From positions 1 to 64,000 of the forward strand of contig CAZIDZ010000010.1 in NCBI GenBank assembly GCA_964538455.1: DNA of 64,000 nt, given 5' to 3'. Below, piece after piece: positions 8,361 through 16,316 of this stretch. The notes beneath the pieces were generated by a model that saw only the letters and a list, made by a program, of their open reading frames with translations, did not search any database and had not been told where the DNA came from. The DNA is from JAZDLX01 sp964538455 (GTDB lineage: Bacteria > Electryoneota > Electryoneia > Electryoneales > Electryoneaceae). A program made the position numbers and the translations under genes. Each line of letters opens with the position of its first letter. Positions within the stretch are counted from its first letter, which is position 1.

Positions 8361-9127
8361 CCGTTCCAATCCTCATCCCAGCCCCGGCGCCGGAGCTCCT
8401 CCAACAGCTTATCCGAAGTCCAGTCTACGCGGAGCGGAGTGATCGAAATGTAGCCCTCCTCGACCATTTCGTGATCTCCACCGGGCGTCGATCCCAGCTT
8501 CTCCTCGCGGCCGGCAAGCCAGTAGTATTCCCGCCCCCGATGGTCGACGCGGCGGTCCACCACCTCTTTGTAGACCACTTTCGACGCGGGAGTGACACGG
8601 ACCCCGCGAAACTGATCCCACTTGCCCTCGGGAACGTTCACCGAAAGCAGGTGCAACGGTGGGAGCAGCCCCTGCTCGAGGTGGTTCAACACCCAGAGCC
8701 CCGCACGGGCCGCCGCCTCAAAATCACGGCTGCGGAAGGAGGCAAGCGAAACGGCGATAGCCGGGCGTCCCAACAGCGCACCCTCCACAGCGCCCGCGAC
8801 AGTTCCGGAATAATTTGCGTTCAACCCGGTGTTGGTCCCCTGGTTGATCCCACTGAAGATGACGTCCGGCATGCTGTCCATCAGCTCGCCGACGGCGAGT
8901 TTTACACAGTCCGCCGGGGTTCCATTGACGATCCAGCCCTGCATCCCGTTGTGGGTCATCGGCCAGGTGCGTAAAATGTCCGTAAGCGTGATCGAGAGCG
9001 AAACGCCGCTGCGTTCGTGGTCGGGTGCGACGACCGTAACCTCATGCCCCGCTTCCTTCAAGACATCGTGAAGAGCCTTGATTCCCGGGGCGAGATAGCC
9101 ATCGTCGTTGGTCAACAGGATGTGCAA
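8357..9127 (-). CDS. surE: 5'/3'-nucleotidase SurE
   Basis: Metal-dependent nucleoside monophosphatase of the SurE family, 256 residues. The N-terminus HILLTNDDGYLAPGI holds the paired aspartates that bind the divalent metal. PDHERSGVS supplies the conserved serine, and SGINQGTNTG the conserved asparagine. The start appears to be TTG at 9127 with GGGAG four bases upstream, and there is no better in-frame start. Overlap with guaA by ATGA shows an operon joining nucleotide salvage with GMP synthesis. The common stationary-phase neighbour pcm is absent here. Confidence 0.95.
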   Translation of the reverse strand: MHILLTNDDGYLAPGIKALHDVLKEAGHEVTVVAPDHERSGVSLSITLTDILRTWPMTHNGMQGWIVNGTPADCVKLAVGELMDSMPDVIFSGINQGTNTGLNANYSGTVAGAVEGALLGRPAIAVSLASFRSRDFEAAARAGLWVLNHLEQGLLPPLHLLSVNVPEGKWDQFRGVRVTPASKVVYKEVVDRRVDHRGREYYWLAGREEKLGSTPGGDHEMVEEGYISITPLRVDWTSDKLLEELRRRGWDEDWNG

Positions 9128-9233
9128 AATACTCCCTGGGTGTTTCCCGGATGTTTGCGACCGATCTCTGCCGGAGAAGTGTCCGCAGTCCGTAAAGATA
9201 CAGTGTGGGGCGGGTGAAATGGCGTAAGGAAGC

Positions 9234-10793
9234 CTACTCTCCGTACCGTTTCCTGAATTCGAGGATTGCGTCGCAAATGCCTGTAGCTACTTTCTTTCGG
9301 AAGGAACTGGTGCGCAGCAGACGCTCCTCCTTTGGGTTCGAGATGAACGCTGTTTCAACGAGCACAGCGGGCATCGACGCGCCAATCAGAACGTAAAATC
9401 CCGCCTGGTCGACCCCCCGGTTGCGCAGTCCGGTCTTTGAACTCATCGAGCGCAGGATCATCGTGGCGAGCTCCTCAGACTCCTTGACGAACTGCGCCTG
9501 GGCCATGGCGAGCAGAATAAAGTTCTCCTCCGACAGGTCGGGATAGTCCTCGCGGTGCTCCTCGTACTTGATCACCGAGTTTTCCTTGAGCGCAACCTCC
9601 ATCGCACGCTCTGTTCGGGCAGGGCTGAGGAAGTAGGTGTACTCACCGTTGACGCGGCGATTGGTCGAGCTGTTGCAGTGGATGCTGATGAACAGCTTTC
9701 CACCCGCCTTGTTCGCGATCTTGGTGCGCTGGCCGAGAGGAATGAACACATCCTTGTCGCGGGTCATCACAACCTTGATGTCCGACCGCTTCCTGACCTC
9801 GTCGCGCAGCAGTTTGGCGATGTCCAGCGCCATGTCCTTTTCGCGGGTGCGTTTGGACCTCCCGATCGCTCCCGGGTCCTGGCCGCCGTGCCCGGCGTCG
9901 ATGACTATCGTGTCGATCTTCCATTTGGCCTTGGCTTCGCGCAGGGATTCATTGACGCTGATGTGGTTGTAGGCCTGCGGCGCGGCGGGTTCCTCGTCGA
10001 GTGCGGCCATCGTGACCACGAGCGTCAGCACGTTCCCTGCGTCCGGCCCCTTGAGCCGAGCGTTGCGCACCGCGCGCGGCGTGCTGATCACCCAGGCGCC
10101 CAGGGTGGTATCAGCCAACACCTCCGCGCCGAGCAGATCGTCCCCGCCCACGGTGACCGCACCCGCGCTGTCCGGTTCCGCGCCCTCCACGTGAAGGACC
10201 ACCGTCGCAGTATCCTCGAGCTCGATCTTCCCCGAGAACGGACGATCAAAGACAAAGCGCCACACCCACTCCTCGCCGGTGTCCGCGCCGTCCACGCTGA
10301 GCAGCGGGTGATCGGGAGGAGTGTAGGCGAGCACGCGGGCGGAGCTGTCCTCCGAAACATCCCCGGGCAAATAGACACCGAGGATATCCATCAACTGATT
10401 CTCGGGGACGAAGAAACGGAAACCATCCTGGTACGGCGGAACGGGGAAGTGAACGATGTCGAGACCAACCTGCGCGAACGCCCCTCCCGGCACGAAGATG
10501 ACCGGGTTCGCCGGGAAGCTGAAGACATACCTGTTTTCCGTGTCGCGGAAGTAGCGAAGCCCGAGGGCGTCCGCGAGCGAGAGCGCGTCGACGAGGTCCA
10601 CGTCGCCCACACGGCTGACCGGCGCGGAACCGGCTTGTACGCTGTCACTGAAGATGGTCCAGCGGTCCGGGCTGGGTTGCTGTCCGTTTGAGGGCGCGTC
10701 CCCCCTTCCAGCGTTTCCGGGATCGGGAACCTGGGCAAACAGCACCGCAGCCGCGGCGAACAAGAGGATCAACGCAAGGAAACGTGCCTTCAT
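9234..10793 (-). CDS. N-acetylmuramoyl-L-alanine amidase (AmiC/Amidase_3)
   Basis: Exported zinc hydrolase that cleaves the amide bond between MurNAc and the peptide stem, needed for daughter-cell separation. About 519 residues from the ATG at 10793, which begins a typical signal peptide (KARFLALILLFAAAAVLFAQ). Residues about 50-310 are beta-rich and resemble an AMIN-type cell-wall targeting region plus a spacer. The catalytic domain carries zinc ligands in VIDAGHGGQDPGA (His), REKDMALDIA (Glu) and ISIHCNSS (His), and the catalytic Glu in VLVETAFISNPKEE. An upstream ATG at 10829 would add a hydrophilic stretch before the signal peptide and is not preferred. Confidence 0.9.
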   Translation of the reverse strand: MKARFLALILLFAAAAVLFAQVPDPGNAGRGDAPSNGQQPSPDRWTIFSDSVQAGSAPVSRVGDVDLVDALSLADALGLRYFRDTENRYVFSFPANPVIFVPGGAFAQVGLDIVHFPVPPYQDGFRFFVPENQLMDILGVYLPGDVSEDSSARVLAYTPPDHPLLSVDGADTGEEWVWRFVFDRPFSGKIELEDTATVVLHVEGAEPDSAGAVTVGGDDLLGAEVLADTTLGAWVISTPRAVRNARLKGPDAGNVLTLVVTMAALDEEPAAPQAYNHISVNESLREAKAKWKIDTIVIDAGHGGQDPGAIGRSKRTREKDMALDIAKLLRDEVRKRSDIKVVMTRDKDVFIPLGQRTKIANKAGGKLFISIHCNSSTNRRVNGEYTYFLSPARTERAMEVALKENSVIKYEEHREDYPDLSEENFILLAMAQAQFVKESEELATMILRSMSSKTGLRNRGVDQAGFYVLIGASMPAVLVETAFISNPKEERLLRTSSFRKKVATGICDAILEFRKRYGE

Positions 10794-10962
10794 CGCGCGA
10801 AAGGTAGGGCCGTGCGGCGAGATCGGCAAGGGAAAGCGGGTTTCTCCTGCTTACCGGATCTTATTTGCCAGGACAGTGGACTCATAATACGCCTGATACG
10901 GAATTGTAGGTATACTATTTGAATGATCCGGTTATCGTTCTTCTCCTAAAAGGCGGCGTGCG

Positions 10963-11508
10963 ATGGCGTTCCGGGAAAACACGATGCAAATCGCGTTGGG
11001 CCTGCTGCTCACCGTTGTCGCCATCAACCTCAACCAGCTTTTCATGGGATCAGCGGTCAAGGGGCTGAACTTCGGACTGCTGGTTTCTTTCTTCGCATGG
11101 GTGGTTTCGTCCCCCTTCGCGCGTCCCCGGCGGCGGGGGATCTTTCCGCTGTACATCGCGGCGATCATTGTGCAAGCCTTCCATTTCCTCGAAGAGTATG
11201 TGACCGGGTTTTACACAGCCTTTCCCGGGCTTTTCGGAGCCGGCTGGACGTCCTCCCAGTTCATCACGTTCAACCTCGTATGGCTGCTGGTATTTATCGT
11301 CGCCGCGATCGGCGTTCGGAAAAACATCAAACTCGCACTGCTCGCGGCGTGGTTCCTGGGTCTCGTCGGGGGGATCGGGAACGGCCTGCTGCACGTCTTC
11401 CTCAGCCTCCGTGCGGGCGGGTATTTCCCCGGCACGCTGACTGCGGTTCTGGCGTTCCCGGTGGGTATCGCGCTGGTTGTTGCTCTGGTTCGTAAGAGCA
11501 AGAAGAAC
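10963..11508 (+). CDS. HXXEE-domain integral membrane protein, 3' end cut by an assembly gap
   Basis: The first 182 codons are visible before the N-run. The protein has about five hydrophobic segments and the HXXEE family hallmarks: FHFLEEY, a conserved IGNGLLH with Asn and His, and GGYFPGT. Function is unknown; the family is suspected to be a membrane-bound metal enzyme. The last codons before the gap (RKSKKN) recur just after it and are there followed by NEF and a TAG at 11680-11682. The real protein therefore probably ends RKSKKNNEF, about 185 residues, with its stop hidden under the Ns. A TATACT hexamer at 10911-10916 could be its -10 box, without a clear -35. Confidence 0.75.
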
Positions 11509-11608
11509 NNNNNNNNNNNNNNNNNNNNNNNNNNNNNNNNNNNNNNNNNNNNNNNNNNNNNNNNNNNNNNNNNNNNNNNNNNNNNNNNNNNNNNNNNNNN
11601 NNNNNNNN
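11509..11608. other. Assembly gap of 100 N
   Basis: Exactly 100 unknown bases, the conventional placeholder for a scaffold gap of unknown size. A 24-base block ending at 11508 is repeated at 11647-11670, so the gap falls in repeated sequence. Confidence 0.98.
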
Positions 11609-11735
11609 AAAATTCCCCGGCATGCGGTGATGCCGGGCTACATTTGCTGGTTCGTAAGAGCAAGAAGAACAATGAGTTTTAGACATAACTCGTCAAAATT
11701 CCCCGGCATGCGGTGATGCCGGGCTACATTTGCTG
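11609..11735. repeat. Tandem repeat of an 86-bp unit containing a GC-rich hairpin
   Basis: A 41-base block starting AAAATTCCCCGGCATGCGG and ending TTTGCTG occurs at 11609-11649 and again at 11695-11735. Each block contains the hairpin CCCGGCAT...ATGCCGGG. Between them lie a 24-base copy of the end of the preceding gene (11647-11670) and its stop codon. The simplest reading is a tandem duplication of an 86-bp unit, which would also explain why assembly broke here. Confidence 0.7.
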
Positions 11736-12084
11736 TCCCAGACAAATTGGAGATCACCGTGAGATGATAAACAGACGCGTGAAACCCGGGTAATGCCGAT
11801 ACATCCGGCACAACCCGGGCCACCCGACCGACTTTTAGAGATCGCTGGTAACGACAATCTGACAACGAAGGATTTACCACCAAACACGCAGCCCACGTTA
11901 CTCGAGAGGCTCTGACCCGCCTCCGCCAGCCTGTAACCCGGATCGTGAGAAACTGTCCTACTTTCGAAGGTGGCAACGACTGCCTCGCCAGCCACGCGAG
12001 ATTTCACGTGTGCCTGCGATCAGAAGCGTCAGCAAAGCAGACGGCCACTGAGCCGTTCACGGAAACTGAGTTTCTGGGGAGTGG
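11736..12084. other. Intergenic region upstream of the sigma factor
   Basis: About 350 bases with no supported gene. It includes the CCCGGG-cored repeat at 11780-11826. It must hold the promoter of the sigma-factor operon, but I cannot point to a convincing ECF-type GGAAC box; a GGAAAC at 12060 lies too close to the start to be certain. Confidence 0.4.
11780..11826. repeat. CCCGGG-cored hairpin repeat, copy B
   Basis: Starts TGAAACCCGGGT and ends ACCCGGGCCACCC with a longer central loop that itself contains a TGCCGATACATCCGGCA hairpin. Same ends as the copies at 649 and 31316. Confidence 0.65.
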
Positions 12085-12645
12085 ATGGAGGGACGTCCCG
12101 GAAATCTTGAGTACTGGCATAGCGCCTATGAAGAGTACGGGCCTCCCGTGCTGGCGTTCCTTATCAACCGGCTCGGCCACCGGGCGGATGCGGAGGACCT
12201 GCTGCAGGAAACCTTCGTGCGGGCAATCCGTTCGCGCAAGGCGTTGCGTGACGAGACCAAGGTAAAGTCCTACCTGTTTTCGATCGCGCACAACCTGATG
12301 GTCAACCACGTTCGCAAGCTGCAGCCGGATTCCGCTTCGAGCCTGACGGGTGCGGACGGATCGAACCCGCTCGAACGAATGGTCGACGAGGGGACGGTTT
12401 CCCCCGAGCTGGAGGCCGAAGCGAACGACTTGAACGGGGCCGTTGGAGCGGTCCTTGAAACCCTGCACGAGCGGTACCAGGTCGCGTTCCGGCTGGGAGT
12501 GATGGAAGGGCGGGCCTACAGCGACATCGCCAGGACAACCGGGTGGAACCTGGCGCAGGTGAAGATCAACGTCCACCGTGCCCGGCGGAAGGTGATCGAC
12601 CACCTGAGAGACCGAGGATTTCTGGATGTGGAGTTAGAGTCATGA
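12085..12645 (+). CDS. ECF-type RNA polymerase sigma factor
   Basis: A 186-residue sigma-70 family protein of the ECF group. Region 2 spans about residues 12-75, with HRADAEDLLQETFVRAI for core binding and YLFSIAHNLMVNHVRK for -10 recognition. Region 4 is near residues 120-175, with a helix-turn-helix YSDIARTTGWNLAQVKINVHR that recognises -35. Regions 1.1 and 3 are absent, as expected. The ATG follows GGGGAG by about four bases. The next gene starts by ATGA overlap and encodes a likely anti-sigma factor, so the pair should respond to an envelope signal. Confidence 0.93.
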   Translation: MEGRPGNLEYWHSAYEEYGPPVLAFLINRLGHRADAEDLLQETFVRAIRSRKALRDETKVKSYLFSIAHNLMVNHVRKLQPDSASSLTGADGSNPLERMVDEGTVSPELEAEANDLNGAVGAVLETLHERYQVAFRLGVMEGRAYSDIARTTGWNLAQVKINVHRARRKVIDHLRDRGFLDVELES

Positions 12646-13295
12646 AGACTGAACAGCGCGAACGATTTGAAGCGGACCTTTCCGCGATCGTGGATGGCGA
12701 GCTGGACGGAGAACCGTTGCGGCGTGCGGTTGACGCTCTGGCCGTTTCTCCCGAACTGCGCCGATTCTGGGCGGAGTCCCGTGAGCTTCAGACGAGCCTG
12801 CGCGCGGGCAAAGAGGACCGCGCGGGAGTCACGCCCCGGGAAGGGCTCTGGGATGTGATCGAAGCGAAGGCAAAGCCTCCCGCACGGACCTTCGCACTCG
12901 GCCATGTTCCGACCCGCGCCTGGGCGGCGGCCGCAACGATTCTGATCGCAATCAGCCTGGCGCTCTCCGGCTTTCTGAAGGTGGACATTCCGGCTTTTCA
13001 CAGTCCAGAGCGAACTGTCCAGCTGGCCGGCGATCCTGGTTCGATGACAGAAGACCGTTTTCTTGAACTGACGACGGAGTTGCTCAAGGCTGACCCACGT
13101 TACCAGCGGAAGATGCTGGAGGTGATGCAGGTCGTGAATCAGCAGGCCTACGGATTTCAGACGGGTGAGCGGCAGGGACGCGGCGAACCACTGCGGGATC
13201 ATGCCGCGGAACAGCCGCCCTCCAATACACAGACTGCGTCGACCCCGGCGCAGCCCACTGCCACTCGTGACAACGTTGAGCTAACGCTTTGGTAG
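12642..13295 (+). CDS. Anti-sigma factor, RseA-like, single membrane span
   Basis: About 217 residues starting at the ATG that overlaps the sigma-factor stop as ATGA. The N-terminal 45 residues (LSAIVDGELDG, then SPELRRFW and SLRAG) match the sigma-binding helices of RseA. A single membrane span (WAAAATILIAISLALSGFL) sits near residues 88-107. The C-terminal half is extracytoplasmic, ending in a Gln/Pro/Thr-rich low-complexity tail. No HxxxCxxC zinc motif is present, so it is not of the ZAS type. I infer release of the sigma factor by regulated proteolysis, as for RseA. Confidence 0.82.
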   Translation: MKTEQRERFEADLSAIVDGELDGEPLRRAVDALAVSPELRRFWAESRELQTSLRAGKEDRAGVTPREGLWDVIEAKAKPPARTFALGHVPTRAWAAAATILIAISLALSGFLKVDIPAFHSPERTVQLAGDPGSMTEDRFLELTTELLKADPRYQRKMLEVMQVVNQQAYGFQTGERQGRGEPLRDHAAEQPPSNTQTASTPAQPTATRDNVELTLW

Positions 13296-13334
13296 TTGAT
13301 AGCACGGGGAGCGATTCCCCGCGAAAGGAGCAGA

Positions 13335-14810
13335 ATGATGGTGCGCACACGCACGCTAACGGCGATCCTGGTTTCCACCGTGACTGCAGCCCTACTGCTG
13401 AGCGCCGCCCCGGCACAGGCAAAACATGACAGGCAGGGGTATATCTACGGAAAAGTGACCACGCGTTCGGGTAACGTCTACACGGGCCTGCTCCGTTGGG
13501 ATACCGAGGAAGCGTTCTGGGATGATCTCTTCCACTCGTACAAGGAGACCCGCCCCTACACCGAGTCCATGGAGAAAATAGAGAGATCGGGAAGCGGGAA
13601 TCGGCGCGACATGGAACAGCAACTGCGGGCGCTGGTACGCGAGGAAGAGCGGCTTTCACGTGAAGAGGAAGCCCTCGCGGAGAAGGAAGAAAAAGCCAAG
13701 GACGAAGACACCCGTGCGACGTACTCAGATCGCCGATCGGAGAAGGCATCGGAGCGTTACAGCGTGAGTGAGGAACGTTCCGAACTGGAACGTCAACTCG
13801 CTCGCGCAAAAGTCGCAGAAATGGGGCGTAAGATTTCGGTCCTCGGCGGCGCGATCAAGATCAACGTTGGCGACTGGACCAGTTCGCGGATTTTAATCGC
13901 CCGTTTCGGCGACATCAAGAAGATTACGGTGATCGGCAGCGAGGACGCCGAACTGCTGATGAAGAGCGGGACGACGTACACGGTTTCCGGCTATTCAAAC
14001 GACGTCGGCGGAACGATACGCATCCGTGACAACAGCATTGGGGACATCGCCCTCGAATGGCGGAAAATCGACACGATCGAGTTCATGGACACGCCGAAAA
14101 CGGTCAAGCCCGAGGGGTATCGTCTTTCGGGGACTGTGACCGCGGACGGCGTCGACTACAGGGGGTACATCCAGTGGGACAGCGAGGAGTGCCTCTCCTC
14201 GGACAAACTTGACGGAGATTCGGACGATGGCAGACTCGCCATCGATTTCGGCAACATCCGCAGCATCGAGCGCAGGAGCCGCAGCAGTTCCTGGGTGACG
14301 CTGAAGGACGGCCGCAAGCTTTCACTCGAGGGCACGAACGATGTAGACGGCTCGATCCGCGGAATCATGGTCGAGGACGAACGGTACGGCCGTCTCAAGG
14401 TGCCGTGGGAAGCGTTCGAGAAAGCTGTGTTCAACGACCAGGGCGAGAGCGGCCGGGCCTACAGCGACTATGCGGGACAGCGCAGGCTGGAGGGCACGGT
14501 CAAGAACATGGACGGGCAAACGTACACCGGCAAACTCGTTTTCGACCTTGATGAAGGCGAGACCTGGGAAATCCTGAACGGTGACGTGTTCGACATCGAG
14601 TTCAACATCCCCTTCGATCTGGTCAAGGAGATTCAGCCGCGCAGCCGCAACAGCTCCACCGTCACGCTGACAACGGGCGAATCCCTTCGTCTCGAAGGCG
14701 GGCAGGATGTTTCCCAGGCGAACGATGGCATGCTGATCTTCGACAAAGGCGAGAAAGAAGATCCAACCTACGTCCCATGGGGTGAAGTGGAAACGATCAC
14801 CTTCAAGTAG
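13335..14810 (+). CDS. Exported protein with three imperfect repeats and a coiled-coil insert (unknown function)
   Basis: About 491 residues. The chosen ATG follows AAAGGAG and opens a signal peptide cleaved after APAQA. The mature part has three related units of roughly 100 residues. Each opens with a GxVxxxxGxxYxGxLxWDxEE pattern (about residues 35, 272 and 387), continues with a VTLkxGxxLxLEGxxDV segment and closes with a vpWxxxexixF strand. The first unit is split by a highly charged coiled coil of about 65 residues (about 90-155, rich in EERLSREEEALAEKEEK). I recognise no named family. It directly follows the sigma/anti-sigma pair and ends at a strong hairpin, so it is probably a target or sensor of that system. 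Confidence 0.8.
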   Translation: MMVRTRTLTAILVSTVTAALLLSAAPAQAKHDRQGYIYGKVTTRSGNVYTGLLRWDTEEAFWDDLFHSYKETRPYTESMEKIERSGSGNRRDMEQQLRALVREEERLSREEEALAEKEEKAKDEDTRATYSDRRSEKASERYSVSEERSELERQLARAKVAEMGRKISVLGGAIKINVGDWTSSRILIARFGDIKKITVIGSEDAELLMKSGTTYTVSGYSNDVGGTIRIRDNSIGDIALEWRKIDTIEFMDTPKTVKPEGYRLSGTVTADGVDYRGYIQWDSEECLSSDKLDGDSDDGRLAIDFGNIRSIERRSRSSSWVTLKDGRKLSLEGTNDVDGSIRGIMVEDERYGRLKVPWEAFEKAVFNDQGESGRAYSDYAGQRRLEGTVKNMDGQTYTGKLVFDLDEGETWEILNGDVFDIEFNIPFDLVKEIQPRSRNSSTVTLTTGESLRLEGGQDVSQANDGMLIFDKGEKEDPTYVPWGEVETITFK

Positions 14811-14842
14811 CCGGAGCACCCTGGAGCCGGGGTGTGATGGGG

Positions 14843-14876
14843 AAAGCCGGATATCCCGCAGGGGATATCCGGCTTT
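14843..14876 (+). terminator. Strong hairpin terminator after the repeat protein
   Basis: A perfect 15-bp stem, AAAGCCGGATATCCC at 14843-14857 and its complement at 14862-14876, with a four-base loop. The tail GGTTGTC is only moderately T-rich. It lies 33 bases after the repeat-protein stop and closes the sigma-factor operon. Confidence 0.7.
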
Positions 14877-14968
14877 GGTTGTCGGGCCCATCTCTGTCGC
14901 AGTTGATGCGGGCTCACGGAAAGGGTACCTTTGAACAGGAGACCATGGATGCCTGCCGGGAGGCTATC

Positions 14969-15631
14969 ATGGACACCATTCGCAGCGATCTCGTGCTGCT
15001 TGGCATCGACCCCCGCCGTCCACGTCTGCGCGGAAGTTACCTCTCCTTTGCGCTTGCGGGCAGCTTGCTCATCGATTTGAATTCGAGCGAAAAGGTGCGG
15101 ATCGGCGAAAAGGACATCGTCGAAAGGACCGATTCCTCGCCACCCGAAAACGAACTCGCCGCGGAAGCCCTGGCGCTCATCTACACAGCGAAGAAACCCA
15201 AGCCCGCCTCTCACTGGATCAGTGTGTTCGCGAGCCGCATTCCGCACCTCGTGGAGCGGTCCGCCGATCCGCTCGTTTCAACAGGCATCCTCCGTATCAA
15301 ACGGCGCCGCTGGCTGGGAGTGATTCCCTATCGAGTCTTCGAACTGATGGACAGGAGCCGCTGCGAGCGGCGCGTTGCCGACCTGCTCGACGTGCTTCGA
15401 GGGCGGCGCGACCCCGACCCCGAAACGATCCACCTGATCCAGTTGGCCCACGCCGCCGGTTTGCTGATTTCCTGGCTGCCGAAGGACGAAAAGAAACAGC
15501 TGCTCAACCGACTAAAGCAATTCGGCCGCGACGAAACAGTGGGGAAGGCGGTTGATGCGGCGACAGCCGCGATCGCGGCTTCCGTAGCAACCACCGTTGC
15601 GATTACCGCTGTAACCGCCGGCACGGACTGA
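14969..15631 (+). CDS. GPP34 (GOLPH3/Vps74-like) family protein
   Basis: About 220 residues. The start ATG at 14969 has GGGAGG five bases upstream, and earlier in-frame starts would lie within the preceding terminator. The N-terminal LRGSYLSFALAGSLLIDL and the following charged beta segment match the start of the GPP34 fold. The rest is helical, with a conserved-type SHWI segment and a late RRRWLGVIPYRVFEL beta-hairpin region. The C-terminus ends in an Ala/Thr/Val-rich hydrophobic helix. In eukaryotes this family binds phosphatidylinositol-4-phosphate. Bacterial members are uncharacterised, so function is unknown. Confidence 0.72.
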   Translation: MDTIRSDLVLLGIDPRRPRLRGSYLSFALAGSLLIDLNSSEKVRIGEKDIVERTDSSPPENELAAEALALIYTAKKPKPASHWISVFASRIPHLVERSADPLVSTGILRIKRRRWLGVIPYRVFELMDRSRCERRVADLLDVLRGRRDPDPETIHLIQLAHAAGLLISWLPKDEKKQLLNRLKQFGRDETVGKAVDAATAAIAASVATTVAITAVTAGTD

Positions 15632-15638
15632 CGCCCAT

Positions 15639-15690
15639 TCCAGGCAGCAAAATGCACCAAGCGTCTAAACTGCGCCTGGTGCATCTTTCT
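15639..15690. repeat. Diverged relative of the 494-636 palindrome arm
   Basis: The left part TCCAGGCAGCAAAATGCACC matches the corresponding stretch at 489-508 with two changes, and pairs with GGTGCATCTTT on the right to give an imperfect stem of about 15 bp. Only the outer hairpin is present, without the GGGACAGTCCC core. Confidence 0.55.
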
Positions 15691-15728
15691 ACGGTCGAGC
15701 GACTCACGGGTGAAATAAAGACCGACTT

Positions 15729-16082
15729 TTACCCTTCTTCATCCTGAGTTTCCTCGTCGGGAGGAAGTGAAGGCAAGAGCAGGGTTCCACGCCTGTCTCC
15801 CCCCCGCCGCGGGACACGGTAACCCGGAGAGGATTCCGCGAGCTGGGATGCCTCTTTCTCTTCCCCCGGGAGAAAGGTGACAGCAACCGACTGACCCTCA
15901 GAAATCAACGCCTGCTCGAGTTGCCGTACTACATTCGACACGAGATCCCAGATTCGCCAATACAACTCGAGAAGAGCGGCCGACTCCTTTTCCTTAAGAG
16001 CTAACTCATTGATACTATTTTCCATAACATGGAGAAGTCGCCGTGCCTCAATCGCTTCGTCCACAGCGCGTAGGAAACCCAT
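15729..16082 (-). CDS. Hypothetical helical protein with charged tail
   Basis: A 117-residue frame beginning at an ATG with AGGAG five bases upstream. The first 75 residues are predicted helical (AVDEAIEARRLLHVM, ALLELYWRIWDLV), and the end is Arg/Gly- then Glu/Asp-rich. I recognise no family. It stands alone, divergent from selD, and its longer upstream extension (to 16343) is ruled out by the ribosome binding site. Cytoplasmic location is likely because there is no signal or membrane span. Confidence 0.55.
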   Translation of the reverse strand: MGFLRAVDEAIEARRLLHVMENSINELALKEKESAALLELYWRIWDLVSNVVRQLEQALISEGQSVAVTFLPGEEKEASQLAESSPGYRVPRRGGDRRGTLLLPSLPPDEETQDEEG

Positions 16083-16316
16083 GCGTACTCCTGTATCGAA
16101 AAATGGCTCACGTTTTTGTTCAGCGAATGCACTCTTGGGGCATGAATAAGATACGCGCTGAATCCCAAAAATCCAAAACGGAACGTGATTGTGCTCCGCT
16201 CGCACTTTCCTCCCGATCCCTTGCCGACAACAACCATTTTGTATATTCGAATTCCGCCAGGGAACCCTTCCTGTGGGAGACGAGCAACGAGACAGCAGGC
16301 GAATAATGAGGGTGCG

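Noticed and set aside
11609..11735. CRISPR-like repeat array
   Set aside because: Only two copies of the 41-base block are visible, the intervening sequence is a copy of the gene end rather than a unique spacer, and no cas gene is nearby.
13296..13334. Start of the repeat protein at 13296
   Set aside because: AAAGGAG just before 13335 and the signal peptide starting there fix the later start.
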